This document shows, piece by piece, positions 11,720-25,999 of a stretch of 64,000 bases of DNA; positions within the stretch are counted from its first letter, which is position 1, and the number at the start of each line of letters is the position of its first letter. The notes below the pieces were generated by a model, which was not told the origin of the DNA, ran no database searches, and saw nothing but the letters and a program-made list of their open reading frames with translations. The stretch comes from Plectrocnemia conspersa (lineage: Eukaryota > Arthropoda > Insecta > Trichoptera > Polycentropodidae): contig VTFK01000002.1 of NCBI GenBank assembly GCA_009617715.1, positions 1,364,001 to 1,428,000 on the forward strand, written 5' to 3'. The position numbers were made by a program, and so were the translations under genes.

Positions 11720-14700
11720 AATTTAATAAAATATTACAGTAAAAATAAAAGCATGTTCAAAAATATTAATTGCTTTAAGTTTAAGAATAATAATGAAGAG
11801 CAAGAAGATTAAATTGGCGCTTGAACTGTTATCCGAAACCATGAAAAATGCTGAACAGGAGAGTGGAATAAAATTAGAGTAATTAATTCGTGGAGTAAAT
11901 AAATTAACTTTAAACATTTACTAAAATTAAGTATTTTTATATGACAATGTTTTAAACCAATTCCTCACCAGTTAATTTAAAACTTATTTAATAATATGTG
12001 ACTTTTACCTTTTTCTTTATTATTCTCAAAAAAATACCCTGTTGATAGTTTACTAAATAATGAAAAATGTTAAAAACCTGAAAATAACTAGTGCTTATCA
12101 CATACATTTCTGAAATGTTATAAAAATATATTTGCTGTCTACGCCAAAAATACATAATTAATCGCGTAAAAAATGTGTTATTTATTCAATAAAATAGTGT
12201 AAAGCGATTTAACATGCTAACTAATATTTGATAAAGTTAGAGTAAAAAATATTAGAAAAAAATTGAACAAATTAGATCAAAATATAAAATAAAATCGAGA
12301 AATAAAGATCTTTATCACTTTACTCAATTTTTAATTAAAAATTAAATATTGTTTAATTTTACTTCATGCGTAAATAAGTTTTAATGAAAATGTTACAATA
12401 CAAAAACCACACCCAATTAATTTTACATACATATTTAATTGTATTAAAAGGTTTGAGCGATAAATTTTAATATTTTATGTAGCAGATTGCAAAGAGATTA
12501 TATAAATGAACAATTATATAAATGTATTAATTAAAATAAAATAATATTATGAATAAAATGTTTTAGGCTAAATTAAGTAATGTATTAAGTAAGTTGTTTT
12601 ATAAAATTTTCGAAAAGAGATTAAAGTAAAGTTTAATTTTTATGATATAATTTAATGCTTAATGGTATGGAAAATTCTCTCAAGTATATGGTTTTTCAGG
12701 AGCGTTTAAAATCCTCAACGAGACTGGTATAAGCTTTTTTATATTCACGTAAATGTGTTGGGGGAATACACTAACCACGTTTTAACTCGAATATTACGTT
12801 TGAAAATTTTATACAAATGATCTAGACGACATCTGGCAACCCTTTCAAATAAAGCATTTGCGACGTGCTTAGGTGAGAGTGTAGTCTAAAAGTGTATTTC
12901 ATAAGTTTCGTTCTAAATATTTTTTCCATAAAAAATATACAAGTCAACCATTTTTCATTGTTATATTTTAGAAATATAACTTTTAAATCAAATTTTATCT
13001 TCTCTCTTAAATAATATTTTTATAGAAATATTATCCACCTTTAATAAATCATGTGTTTGAAGCTTGTTTACATGAGTATGATTTATTATATGATTATTTA
13101 TTTCGAGCTGAATAACTATAGAAAGAACACTAACATGGAACATTGTATTGTTTTAAAATATATTGAAACCCTTTGGTTATAAATAAAAAGCTTTGTTTAT
13201 AACCTATAAAAGATATTTGCTTATTTATGATTGATGTTGCGATCTCATAATATACAGGCACAAAATGTATATGTACAAAAAATATAATAATATGTAAATT
13301 GAACTGTAATTTGTTTGTCGAATGAACTACCAATTTGTATTTTATTCAATTTAGTTGTATTTAAAAACAATAATATTTAATGATAAAAAGTATTTAGATA
13401 GCATATTTTTATTTGTATAATTATAACAACATTTTTAACAATAAACTTAGGTTATAAATAGTTCTTAAGTTCGTTTTGAAATATCTGCCAGAGCAGAATT
13501 TGCATAATTCATCAAACTATATTTAATTTTACATTCACCTTTGATGTTATATTCCAGTTAAAATTAAAAATAATTATAAAAAGTACTAAAAAATTAATTA
13601 ATAGGACTTTATTGTTACCAGAGTTGGAAGTTGGCTTCGTTATTCTTTTTTATAAATTTACTTATGTTAAATATATATTATATATATTTAACTTAATAAT
13701 TTTAGGGTGAAAAGGTTAGTTTAAATCTGCTTTTATGCCCGAAGGATAATCAATTTTTTTTTTATTTATAATTTAAATTAACTATGTAAAAAATGTATAT
13801 TACAGTAATGATTTAATAACATTTAATCTTTGTAATACTTTGATTGAATTTTATCAATATTTTTTTATTACGTTCTTGTTTTCTTCGGATTATTTTATTA
13901 CTTTTTTTTATAAATTATAATGTACATTTAATTTATTTATTTATGTGGGATTTACCAGATCGGCTTTCGAGGGTAGCAAAATAAAAGCCAGAGTCGTTGG
14001 TAATGCATTTACTTAGCAGGCGAATCGGATAACGCCGAAGCACAGTTAACCTCTTGCCTTTTGGTGATAAAACGTCATTCTTATTGCACAGTCTTATCAA
14101 ATAATTCGTTCAATGAAAGTTATGTAAATTTTGAATTTAAGTATATGTCACCTAATACTCAAAATTACACTAAACTTAAAATGTACTTTTTACTTTTACC
14201 GACTATCTAAATATTTCCAAACTGAAATAATTTTTCCAGATCACTTAAAAAGTTGCTGACCACTGATCTTATTAGTGTTAAGATCGATTGATTTTTTTTT
14301 AATAAAATATTGCTGGCACATTTAATTATGTTATTATATTATGCCATATAGTTACGTGATCATAAAAAGGGTAGTAAATACAAGTCAAAAATGAAGCTTG
14401 ATTATATTCACAAATTTATTATACAACTAATTAAAACACCGTAATTTTTTTTAACTCAAGTTTTTTTCGACTACATCGGTATTCATTTTTAATAAATAAT
14501 ATAAAAAATAAAGCTTATTATTTTTCAGATTTATTACATTTTAACGCATATATTTATTATGTATACACAAATAAAATTTTACTTTTGTACATATTACATT
14601 TCCCTATTTTTTTTAAACCTTGCCGAAAATTCTGTCATAGCCATATATTACATTTTTACTGCGTCAAGTATCACATTCAACCAAAAATAGTCACTTCCAT

Positions 14701-15690
14701 AATAGCAACGCGAGAGTAAAATAATAAATCGCAACCCGTCAGAGAGCCGCCGGGGGATCATTTTCAGATTATCCTTTTGTTTTGCCTCTTTTTGGTGACG
14801 CAGAAAATTAATATTTAATGCAAAAATAAATTAGCGAAAAACATCAACGGGGTGGTTGCAAAATAAAAAGCAACCCCCGGCGTCTCGCTAAGATTCGCCG
14901 CTTTTACGGCCGGTTTCGCACGATTACCTCACATTACGGCAACGTTTCGCGTTTAATGGTCAATTTTTTGCGCCCTTCGCTATATGAATGTTGTTTGTGT
15001 ATAGAGAGAGATTTTTCCATCTTTCGACTAGAGAAATTTGATCATGGATGGATTAATTTATAGGCTAAATAAGTTAATGCAGCAAGCGAAAGAGGGCACT
15101 ATACAGTTGATATAATTTATCAAGGTGATTCAAATATTAATATCAATTACAAACATACTATATAAATAAAATTAATAATGCTAAATCAACGCTCTAAAAT
15201 AATACTTATGTATAAACAGATAATATGCAATATTTTAATTAAAATATAAAATTATTGATAAAAAAATCAGGTACTATCGGTTAAATATTTTTTTGTGTTG
15301 AGCGCTGTGTAAACCATGTGAATAGAGCTTTCAATCCTAGTTTTTTTGAACACCGAGCTTCCTATTAGTCTGAAAACCTTTTAATGCCAAATACTGGTTC
15401 CTAGAAAATACTACAATTTTGCTAATAACAAATCGACTACGTAAAGCTGAAAAAATATATAGAATAAAACAAGGTGATTTGTTGCTATTATTTTAAATAT
15501 ATTGATTGACTTGTATACAAAAAAATACTTTAAGATAAGGGAAGAAGTTTATTGGGTAATATATAGCAAGTACACCTTTCTTTGAAAAAATATATTTTAA
15601 ATACTATTTATCATTAAACGATAAAGATGCAACGTTGCATTGATATTTTAATACAAATTATATAGTGCTTAAAAAGTGCATGTATTCCCA
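11720..15690. other. Very AT-rich non-coding stretch
   Basis: A 29-codon + strand frame starting at about 11792 (MKSKKIKLALELLSETMKNA at its start) looks protein-like but is too short to assign. A palindrome built on GTTAAATATATA lies near 13665. A GC-richer island covers about 14690-14990. Confidence 0.5.
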
Positions 15691-15699
15691 CTGAAAAAA

Positions 15700-15845
15700 T
15701 ATTATGCCTGGGTGCACTGACAGCTTCATCAATTTTTCAGATCTCATATGCTATTTAAGCGAATCATAGATATAAAAAATAACGGGAGCAAGATTTAGTG
15801 AGTACGGTAGATATTCAAGACATTTTAAATCCGCAACTTGGATCG
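15700..15845 (-). pseudogene. Mariner transposase C-terminal fragment
   Basis: The minus strand reads CLEYLPYSLNLAPVIFYIYD, which corresponds to the HPPYSPDLAPxDF block containing the third catalytic residue of mariner transposases. Only this block is recognisable. Confidence 0.5.
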
Positions 15846-15849
15846 TTGA

Positions 15850-17110
15850 GACCGTTAACATTGTAACCGATGTTTTTTATGTTTAAGGTCTAGATCGTTT
15901 TAAATTAATCGCATTATGGTTGCATTATAATCGCGATGGTCTAGCCTTTATTGTGATTGTTATTAATATTTTGTGCAGGTGCATTGGCGTAAAACTTATG
16001 TCTTGCACATCTTCGTAATAAAATGCATAGAAGCATTTTGTTGCCGCGCTGCATATATTTTACTCATAAATTACCATTTACTAAAAATAAAACACGCAGT
16101 CAGAGTATTTTAGTTAAAGTTTCTCTAGTGAATTATCGCAATTCGTAATACGCTCAATTAAGCTGTGGGAGGAATGATAATAGCATTTTAATTACAGTAA
16201 TTCCTTTTTATCTAATTTATAGCTAATTGTTGAAATTTACACGGAAATAGATATATACTAATGTTGAAACATATTATATATATATTTAAGTCTATTTGAT
16301 AGCTCTTGCTTAAATCTTTTATGGTTGATCGATAGATCGGTCGAAAAGTCTTGGCATATTAATTTGTTTAGCAGCAGTGACTATTTAATAAAATATAAGC
16401 ATTTTTATTTCGTTAACAATTTATTAGCCACCGTGTACTTTTTATTGAACGTTCTCCGTTTATATTGTAATAAAACTTTGCATTTGGTAAGATAAATGTC
16501 TTTCCTTCAGTCTACATTGGCCCACCTGGTAATATTGTCAGAGTTTCACAACATTCCATTTTATGCAAAGTAAAGCATCTCTCTACACACAAACTCTTCT
16601 GAAATTGTCTACATTTCCTTGACATACACGTAAGAAATATTTAAATTTCGCTTCAAACTTACCAGGCAGACCCTCGTGAGTGAGTAACTCGTGTCCCACC
16701 CACCGCCTATTCCAATTTATTCAAAACGACAGCTTATCTCGGAAACACCCGGTGACTGGGTTAAACCTTGCGAAAACCTAGCCAAAAACAAACTTTGACC
16801 TGGGTCAAATACACCTAGAATCTCAATCTATATTTACTTGACATTTCCCCCCCCCCCATTTCGACCGTCACTTGAGCCCTTTTAAAGACGTGTGATATAA
16901 AATCGTATTATGTTGGCAAATTAAATTGGAGTGACGTTGTTGGAATATTGAAAGCGTATATACATATATTATGTAAGATATCTTAAATATTATTTGATAT
17001 AAATATTTTCTACATACACAGTATAGTTTGTTCGTCTTGATATGCTAAGAAAAATATATTTACGTATTTCTATATTGCCTTCGTAGAAAAATAATATTTA
17101 CAATAGTTTT
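15850..17110. other. Non-coding, with poly-C tract
   Basis: About 16640-16930 is GC-richer. It holds an uninterrupted run of 11 C at 16847-16857. Confidence 0.55.
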
Positions 17111-17111
17111 A

Positions 17112-17156
17112 TATTATACTAGCTTTCGTATCCGGCTACATCTATGTTTCGATCGT
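17112..17156 (+). repeat. Possible non-LTR/SINE edge motif
   Basis: TATACTAGCTTTCGTATCC followed by GGCTACATCTATGTTTCG resembles the ACTAGCTTTCxCCCGCGGCTTCGCCC edge common in insect retroelements. It is short and diverged. Confidence 0.3.
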
Positions 17157-17889
17157 GATATTGGTAAATAAAATATTTTTTTCATATTTAGCAACTGCTT
17201 TTAAGAATTTTAAAAGTTTTTTTTTGGTTAAAAACTATTTTATTGCTGCAAATGTTTGTAAACACGATATATTAAACAATTTTGGTATAATAAGTCTACC
17301 AACTTCGAATTATAATTTATACAATGGTACTAATAGTGTATTCTTGGTCCAATATCTTGTTAATAAAGTAAAATAAACATGCTGCAACTGACATCATTCC
17401 TTGAATTAAGAAATGTGTTACATCAACTTTCACAATGATTTTGAAACCATCTATTTTAGATACCTCAAAAGGTGAGGTACCATAAATCGTAATTTAAATA
17501 TTTGGCAATGTTTTATATCGCTATAATATAGTATTTTGACAGTTTCATTGACCTATACATTTTCATTCAAGTTTTTAATATCTAAAGCAAGTTATATTTT
17601 CAACTAACTCGAAAAGCTTTTGCTTGTTGTTAATAAACATTATGAAAATAAAAATGTTTCATGACTCACTCAATGTTTCGTCGTCAACCATGGATTAAAA
17701 AATACTGCTTTAGATCAGGGATAGTAAAATATTTTGAGCGCGAGCCGGATTACTATTTTTTTTTTACACTTAGCTTAGTTAAAAAACAACTTATGTAAGA
17801 ACTGCTCACAAACAAATTGATGTGGTCGATTATTTTTAAAAAGCTGGCAATTTACTCTTTCAATAAATTGTCTGATAGTCTTATGCTTT

Positions 17890-19090
17890 TAACATATGGT
17901 TTGAACCTAAAATCTCATATTTAAGGCTATACATTTGTGTATTGTTAAAAAAATTGTAAAGTTTTTTGCGGGTGTTCTGAGCCCAAAATCTTATACAAAA
18001 AAAATTATAATTTTGTGAACTTGTGTTTTGATAAAAAATCATTCCAAAGGCTATGAATATGGACAAAATTGTTAGGATTCTTAAATTTCCTATAAAAAAC
18101 TGTAATTTTGAGTTATTGAAAAAACATTATCGGGTGTTTTGTACCCAAAATTTTATATAAAAGGCTATACATTTGTGTACTTTAAGATAATTTAAATCTT
18201 TAAAAAATGTTTGTACATAAAAACCCATATAAAAGGCTTTATAATTGTTAACTTGGATTTTTTTGGATGATTTTTAGTTCATTAACAATTTTTATGTATC
18301 TAAAATCTTATAATAATAGCAATATAATCGACTATAAATTTAAGTACTAGAATTTTTTTTAAATATTTTTTAGAGTATTTTGAGCTCAAAATCTCACATA
18401 AAATTTCATAAATTTGTTTGGTTGAAAAATGTTTTAAGGTCTTTTGCGAGTATCTTATTTATAAAATTTCATATAAAGGGCTTTCAATTTGCTTACTTAA
18501 AATAAAATTTCTAATGTCTTTAAAGCTTGTTTTGAGCCTGAAAACTAGAAAAAGCTATAAATTTGTGTACTAGAAAAATTTGTGAAGATTTCCTAGATAT
18601 TTTTTGGATGTGCAAAGCCCTAAAACTATTTTAAAGCCTATATATTTGTATACTTAGAAAAAAATAAAAGATTTCCATGATATTTTAAAGGTTTTTTTGA
18701 GTCCAAAATATCGTAATTTGTATTTTATGCGGATGTTTTGACCCTTAAATCAATAAAAATCAATAGAAGACTATAAACTTATATAGTTGAAAAAATATGT
18801 TGTGGATACTTTTGGCTTAAAATCTCATATGAAATACTATTAGTTTGTGTATTTAGAAAAAAATCTTTTTTAAACTTTTAATGATTTCTGAGGTCTTTTG
18901 CGTTTTGTTTTGAAAGCAAAAACTTATATAAAAAAATGTTAACTTGGAAAAATGGTGAATGTTCTGTAGTCGTTAACGAGAGTTTTGCGTCTAAAATCTC
19001 ATATAAAAAGCAATTAATTTGCGATCTTATTTTTCTAATTTAGATATCTGGGTATTTTAAGCCATACACCTTATACAAAAAAATATTCAT
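17890..19090. repeat. Diverged tandem array, unit about 75-90 bp, about 15 units
   Basis: A recurring unit reads, in outline: GAGCCCAAAATCTCATAT, AAAAGGCTATAAATTTGTG, TACTTGGAAAAA, then TTTTGCGGGTGTTTT. Clear copies of the AAAATCTxATAT block occur near 17908, 17981, 18140, 18220, 18294, 18384, 18455, 18534, 18826 and 18985, at spacings near 75-80 bp or multiples. Copies are strongly diverged, so the array is old. The minus ORF at 17881-18066 is a by-product. Confidence 0.75.
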
Positions 19091-22000
19091 GGAAGAAAAA
19101 AATAGTGTTAATGATAACTAATAATTTTTAAGATGGTGTCACTAAGAGCTGCTTCGATTATATACCACATATACATTTATAAATTCATAGGGTAAAATGG
19201 TAAATGAAATTCGCAAACTAAAATCTGTTTTATTATTATCAAATAACATAACCAAACCATTTGAGTGTCACTTTATTTATAGTAAGTTATAATATTGTAT
19301 ATAAAAAATAATACTAAGTTTTATATAATTAAAGGTCAAATAAAGCTAAATCGCAAATCGATCAATTAAAATAATTGAGGTTTAAATGTTGATGATAATA
19401 ACAATTAAATAGTAAAATACCATAAACCAAAATTGCTAATTACACAATTTAAAAAAATTCTTCATACAAAATACAGCTACCTACATTAAATTATAATTTG
19501 ACTTGGCCTGTAGCCCCATAGTTCTGAAAAATAAACGACTCGCTGTGTTTTTGCTGATTTTAACGAAAATACCCAGACTCCATCCGCCCGTGTTCGAGTG
19601 TTTTTTTATGAAACAAACTGCAAATGAATTTTTAGCTCCCGAGTCACATTGCGGCCTTTAAAGAATCTTTAAATATTATTTGTGGCCCTCATTAAAATTT
19701 TAGTGGTTTTCCGCGAGTAAAAAAAAGGTTGCGGTCACCGTGTTACGGTATAAGTCGATGTGCACAAGTTAATACTCTTAAAAACGTTTTAATTACTTCC
19801 CATTAAGTAATTACGCCATGTCTAGTATATGTTCGGTGTAAAAGCAACAAATGCGTCACCTAATTTTCACAAAAAAAAATGTTATCATTGCCATTAAATC
19901 GAACGTCATTAAGTCATTAATCATTTCAAGTAAATTATTGACCCTCCCGCAATACTCACACGCACGACAATAAATTCTGCCAATTCTCGAATAAAGTGTT
20001 CAATTTGACCTTACAAAAGTATTATGGAGCTTATTTTGAAGCGAAAAAACGATTTTCCTATCTGACGGTCATTTATCAGAATTCATTTCCCAATGTTATT
20101 TTGTTAGAAACGGACTTATTTGGCAAACAGTTGTCAAAGTGTCGCTATCGATATTACCCAAGACGTTGTACATTCGTATTAAAACGCCGGTCGATGCGAT
20201 TCCTGTATTGTTATATTGAAATTTATTCGCAAACTTTTCTCGAGACTTAATATTCCGCATAAATTTTCTTTGTTTTCCGCTGTTTGTGCGCTGCTAACTT
20301 CATAATGAGTCGTGGGTAATGATCGAATAGTTGCTCTTTTCGAGCGTCAAATTGCCCTTCTCGAATAAATAAATTCTCTGTATTGTATGCGTGTACATAC
20401 GTGCATACTATGTTTTATTATTTAATATAGCATGACAATGTATCTGTGAGATATACAAAAAGCGTAGCAACAAAAAATATATATAACCGGCACGAGAACC
20501 ATTAAGACTTTACACGATGAGATTTTCATACGCGCCGAAAAATTTTCGTATTTACATATGCGTTTTTCCTTCATGTCGCATAAATATTCACACGGATACA
20601 CCAAGCGTTTTACATAATATATGTTATAAATGTAACTAGCATTAAAAACCGCGATCGGTACAAAAACACATACATAAATAAATTTATCATAAAAAAGAAT
20701 GCAAGCCTAAAAATATGTTTATCCACATAAATAAGACAAGCTCCCCGAGCTATCACTGAAGACATATTTTTGTATATAGTGAACTCTTTGAGAAGCTGTA
20801 TGATTAAATATAAACGATTCTTTAAGACAGTGATATTTAAATAATCTACAGATAACATAATGCTAAAAAATTATTAAAAAATTAATTCAATGCGAAAACC
20901 ATTTATTTATTGCAAGAACGAGTTATCTGAAAATATTGATGTTAATCAAGAGTTAAAAAATAATTTAAAAATCGATTTGGTATGAGTTTTTTTCTAGCCA
21001 AATTAAAAACATACAATAATATAAATACAGATATAAACAGCTTTTGGAGAAATATTTGAGAACTTATAAAACCTCTTAAATACAAGGAATTTGACGTTTC
21101 TTAAGGTATTTTGTATTAACTACGGCGAATATAAAAAAAATATTAATATAATTCCAAGAATCTCGATGTCACTTGACAAAGAGCGGAATCTACCATTATT
21201 AAAACTTGCTGCTAATTATTAGAAATAAGAAAATTCTAGTGATAAATGTGATCCTTATGATATTTTGCAGTTTTAGTAGTTTTTTAAATATATACATTAT
21301 TATATTAAAATATACATTATTTTTATTCAACAATTTTAAAAATATACGAGTATGTGCAAACCTATATTAATTATATCATTGAAATATAGGGTTAAGTAGG
21401 GTGTTTAATCTTATTTATTTAGTTTAAACTATATGTAAATTTTAATCTCCTGACAGTATGTTTTTATTTGTAAATATTTTTATTTTTACGACATTTAAAT
21501 GACGTAAAACTTTTGCAAGTCGAGGTTTTATGAAACATCATATATAATACTTACCCATTTTATCTACGTTGTGATGGATCGTTTGTGCTGTAGCTTTGTG
21601 TGAAAATGTACCTAGCTCAGGTCTTAAATTAATTTCTGGCTACATCTCAAACTGAATTATAGTGGTACTGATTTGGTAACTGTAACTGTATTAAAAGTCT
21701 GAGTAAAAATCCTGACTTATGTTATATATACTATATCATGAGGGGAAACAAATTTTCTAATCACTAATTAACTAATTGAATAAAATCTATTTTAAAAATA
21801 TGTTTTCAAGTGGATAGCTTGTCTGATCTCAACGTGTATAGGGGCAATAAGTCCCTTTAGATAGCAGGAGTGCTGATCAATTGAACCACCTTTTAAATAC
21901 AAATTCGAACACCTAATAGTAATTAAATCGGTTGGTCCAAAGCGGTCGAAAAAATTTTAGCGAAAGTTACAAACGTGTACATTTGATTATTTTGCTATAA

Positions 22001-25000
22001 AATCAAAAATCCCAGTGACAGTTTTGGAATATGACATACAAATACGGGTTTTAAATGTCTAGGTTAAAATGGAACATCACCGTGAGAAAATATTTTTGCA
22101 GATTGAGGCAAAGTACCCGCCGTAAATCAGTTAGATTAAAAGTATCCGTCGCTAACACCTTGATAAATAATATTACTAGAATTCTAAATTACCGTTATAA
22201 ACGTCTGTTCATAATCTGCTCTAGCGGTCAAAGACAATCTGTTTCAAAAACTCGCCACCCTTTTGTGATTGACAATTTTACCAAAAAAAAAAGGAAAAAA
22301 AATATTTCAAGGAATGGGTTAGAACGAGGGCAATCAAGGATCACTATCACAGAGATAATGACCTGTAAGAGCTCTCCAGCTTGGACTTTTTAAGTTCATA
22401 CGAACTTAAACCATACCAGACCAACCCAACTTCAGAGCATCGAATATCGCAGAAGCCACCGTTTCTCTCTTCACATCCCTGGTCCAGCTCGACATCTTAA
22501 ATCCAGAGTTGAATCCGATTCAAAGAGCTTACAGACTCACGTACAAAAAACTTAAAATTTACATACACAGATTGTACTTAACAATCTTAATTATTGCATA
22601 AAAATTAAGCAAATTAAGAATTTTTTTTAAAAACAAAAAAATTAGACAATCAATTTTTTTTATAAAATAAATCTTAGTATAATATTTTTATAAGATAAAA
22701 TTATTACTCTTTAGTTACTCTGTTGTACTATTGAATGTTTGCGTAGTGAAGAAAAAATACACTTAGCGTTATCCGCTTCATTCGATGCGTATTATGCGTA
22801 CATTCGTACATATATTTTTGATCCTGTCGATATATACAATAAAATAGCTCGAATAATCTTTCACAGTCTCATTTCATTACCACTAAATAAATTTCTTGGG
22901 ATGCATTTTCAATAGCAATTTCATAGGTTCTTAAGTTCTTGAACCAATGATAGCATACCTGTTCCAGAAGTGAAATAAATACTTCATGTGATTTTTACTG
23001 AGCTATTTATCAACACTATATATATTAGTTTTGTGGTCCAAAATAATAAAATAAAATACATAACAAACTTTTAATAACATATAAAATTAAATAACAACGT
23101 TATAAATAGCAACCTGTTATTTTACATTATGGCGGTATTGTTTGCTCGCCGTCCGTTTACAACTAAAATTAGATTTATACATATATTAATTTACTGAAAT
23201 TATAAAGGGCCACGTTAAATTGCTGCAGCAAAATAAAATTTGACTGTTACATATGTTATTATTAATAATTCTAGTATATTTTTATAATTACCAATATACG
23301 ATTACTATACTATTAAAACGTACATGATAAATTTCATTGTTTTAAGTATTGTTACATTCACGCTGCTAATGCATAGGCTATCGCTTGTTGCGTTACAGCA
23401 GTAGGATCACAATAATAATAATATTTAAATATTTGTTCACGGTTAAATATGTTATTTCTTTTTATACAAACATATTTTATGTTCCCTTATCCATAAGGTT
23501 CAAACGACATTTTTTTCAATTAATTACATTCGAATAAATAATGAAAAATTCATATATACAAGTACGTAACTGTCAAAAATATAATAAACTTCATAAATAA
23601 TTAATTCGTATTTATGTTTCCAAATAAAAATCGAAAAAGTATATAAGAGCGACATAAAAACAAAATCCTCGGCAAAGTCGTAAATTCATTTCGGCTCGTC
23701 GTGGTTGTCCAACTTTTGCCGAGTGTTTCATCAGCGCTGTTCAATCTTTTGTTGATATTAACAAGACTTTGGTCTTTTAAGGTGGATCAATTTGAATACG
23801 GAGCGAAAGTTTTCGATGTGAAAACACATCGCTCTGTTCTAAGAGTTGTGAAATTTAAAGGGATTAACTCAAAATATAGAAATTCGCATTTACTTAGGTG
23901 ACCAAATTTTTAAAGTACACAGTAATAATAATACTTTATACCTAATAAGTTTTAATACACAAATGTTTATTTCAAAGACTCACAAATAATAAATATTAAT
24001 TTATATTAGTTATAACAAAGTTAAATCAAGTGTAACTTTGTAAATTAAATATAGCAATATATTAATTTGTCATTATTTTAATATAAACGATCAGGGATTT
24101 TTTTTTCTTATCTTTTTAGTAAAAGTTAACTGAGAAATCAAAATATACAAAATAATTGCACATGAAAAAAATATAGAGCTAATTCAATGTTATGCAGCTG
24201 TGCGATGCGTCTAGCAGTCTTAGACTGTTTTGGTCAAATGAAAATCGATACACAAGGTCAAGAAGAAAACTAGATTTGGAAGCTGAAGAGTCTTTTATTT
24301 AATGCAAAATAACCTCAACGGTATTTAAAAAAAATATAATATGAATATAAATTCATTTTATTTAATATCTAAGCTATAAATAAATCAATAGTTATTTTCC
24401 AATACTATCATTTTCTGATGTTTTGATAAAAATAATAATATAGATATATTTAGTTATAATTAATTTCTTGAAAAATTAAAAAATATAAACAAAAAAAGTA
24501 TTAGATTAAAAATAGATATAAAAACAATTAACGTTGATTCAACTTTTTATTCGAATAGCGAAATGGTAATAAGGTAATTACATTTAGTTTAGATTCTGTT
24601 TCTGCTAAAAAAACGATTTACAAAATCTGCTATACGTTCTTGCTCTAGTAAAAATTTAAATTTAAATAATTGAGTAAAAATGGTGCCACTTTAATAAGAG
24701 CAGGGCTGGTTTTTATTAAAAAAATGTGAAGGTGTGTAACAAATTGGGAAGGCAAAATATATAACACGCAGTAACAATATAGTTTTGTAAATAAATAAAT
24801 ACCAATATTAATTTATTTATCAACAAGAAATGTTTTCTTATCTAACACACATTTTATAAATTTTAAAAAACGCAAAAATATATTCTGGATGTTGATGTAT
24901 TTTTAAAATAAATTTTAATTATTTTTATTATTCAGACTTACATGAGTTAACAAACATATTAGATTTACATATTATTGTATTAATTTAATAAGAAATAAAT

Positions 25001-25796
25001 TTATCTGGTTACTTTTTTATTATTTAAACATATGTACCTTTGTTAATTATTAGGACTGTTTCGTTTCTTTAAATTATCACGATTATTATGTCGTTAAATG
25101 TGCGTTTTAAATCACGGTTATTAAGAAACTCTGAGGAGAATCGTGAATCGGAACCTTGTGATATTTCAAACAAATTGCCTAAGAAAATGCAAAATTCTTC
25201 CTATATGAAGTATAAACTTGGTATAATGTACGAGAGATATTAATTGCTTAAGATTAATCACAGCATTGTATTCAGAATATGATAAATTTGAAAGATCAAA
25301 AATACGCTATATTTTTATGGGTAAATTAATATTATAGGTCTTAAAATATTTAAGTGATATATTTGCTACTATATTATTATATATAAGTACTATATAATTA
25401 ATCAATATATATTTTAATTTTTATAATTTTAATTTAGCTATTTAAAAGTATTATTGTGTATTTATATTATTAAAAAATCAAATTCATAGTGATTCTGAAT
25501 TAAGAGTATTTTTTGTTATAAGTTTATCAAAGATCAAAGAATATTTACCAAAAAATATATTAATTGTTCTTCAACCAAAGTATAAGAAAGAAATAATTAA
25601 CGTCGAGTATTTTTAAAATAATTTTATTTGTTAGATATTTCTATTTAACATCTAAGCGTGTAATTTACTAAAAATGTATAGAAATTAATTAAATAATCAC
25701 TGGCTAAATAATAATAATGCAACATCAATAGTATTATTTAGCTTATGGAATTATATAGTTTAATATTTATCAAGACATGCTATATACATACATTTA
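19091..25796. other. Non-coding, AT-rich with GC-richer islands
   Basis: GC-richer islands stand out at about 19500-20400 and 23640-23900; the latter starts with GTATATAAGAG. An ORF at 22055-22393 (112 codons) has no recognisable domain. Just downstream, at about 22500-22530, a different frame reads LNPELNPIQRAYRL, faintly like a Tc1-type DLNPIE block. That is too weak to call. Confidence 0.5.
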
Positions 25797-25999
25797 ATTT
25801 GAATTACAGGATTCATCGCAATTAAAATTGTTTGATATTTCGGCAATAATACTCTTGCCATGGTCACAAATTTTCAGCAATTTTCGTTGCTAGAATATCA
25901 AATAATAAAAATTGGTAAAATTTTGTGACCATAGCAGGAATATTACTGCCGAAATATCGAACAATAAGTTCTCATCGCAATGAATCCTGGAAGTCAAAT
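25797..25999. mobile_element. Palindromic MITE, 203 bp
   Basis: The whole segment is an imperfect inverted repeat. The left end (ATTTGAATTACAGGATTCAT) mirrors the right end (ATTTGACTTCCAGGATTCAT on the minus strand). Internal blocks such as GATATTTCGGCA and ATGGTCACAAA also pair. Arms are about 80% similar. A target duplication could not be fixed. Confidence 0.7.

Noticed and set aside
22055..22393. 112-codon + strand ORF, basic, with possible HTH and downstream LNPELNPIQ motif
   Set aside because: Resemblance to Tc1-type transposases is too faint. Frames do not join and no catalytic residues are visible.
23701..23901. 66-codon + strand ORF after a TATA-like site
   Set aside because: No homology recognised. 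The start codon is not ATG, and the TATA-initiator spacing does not fit.
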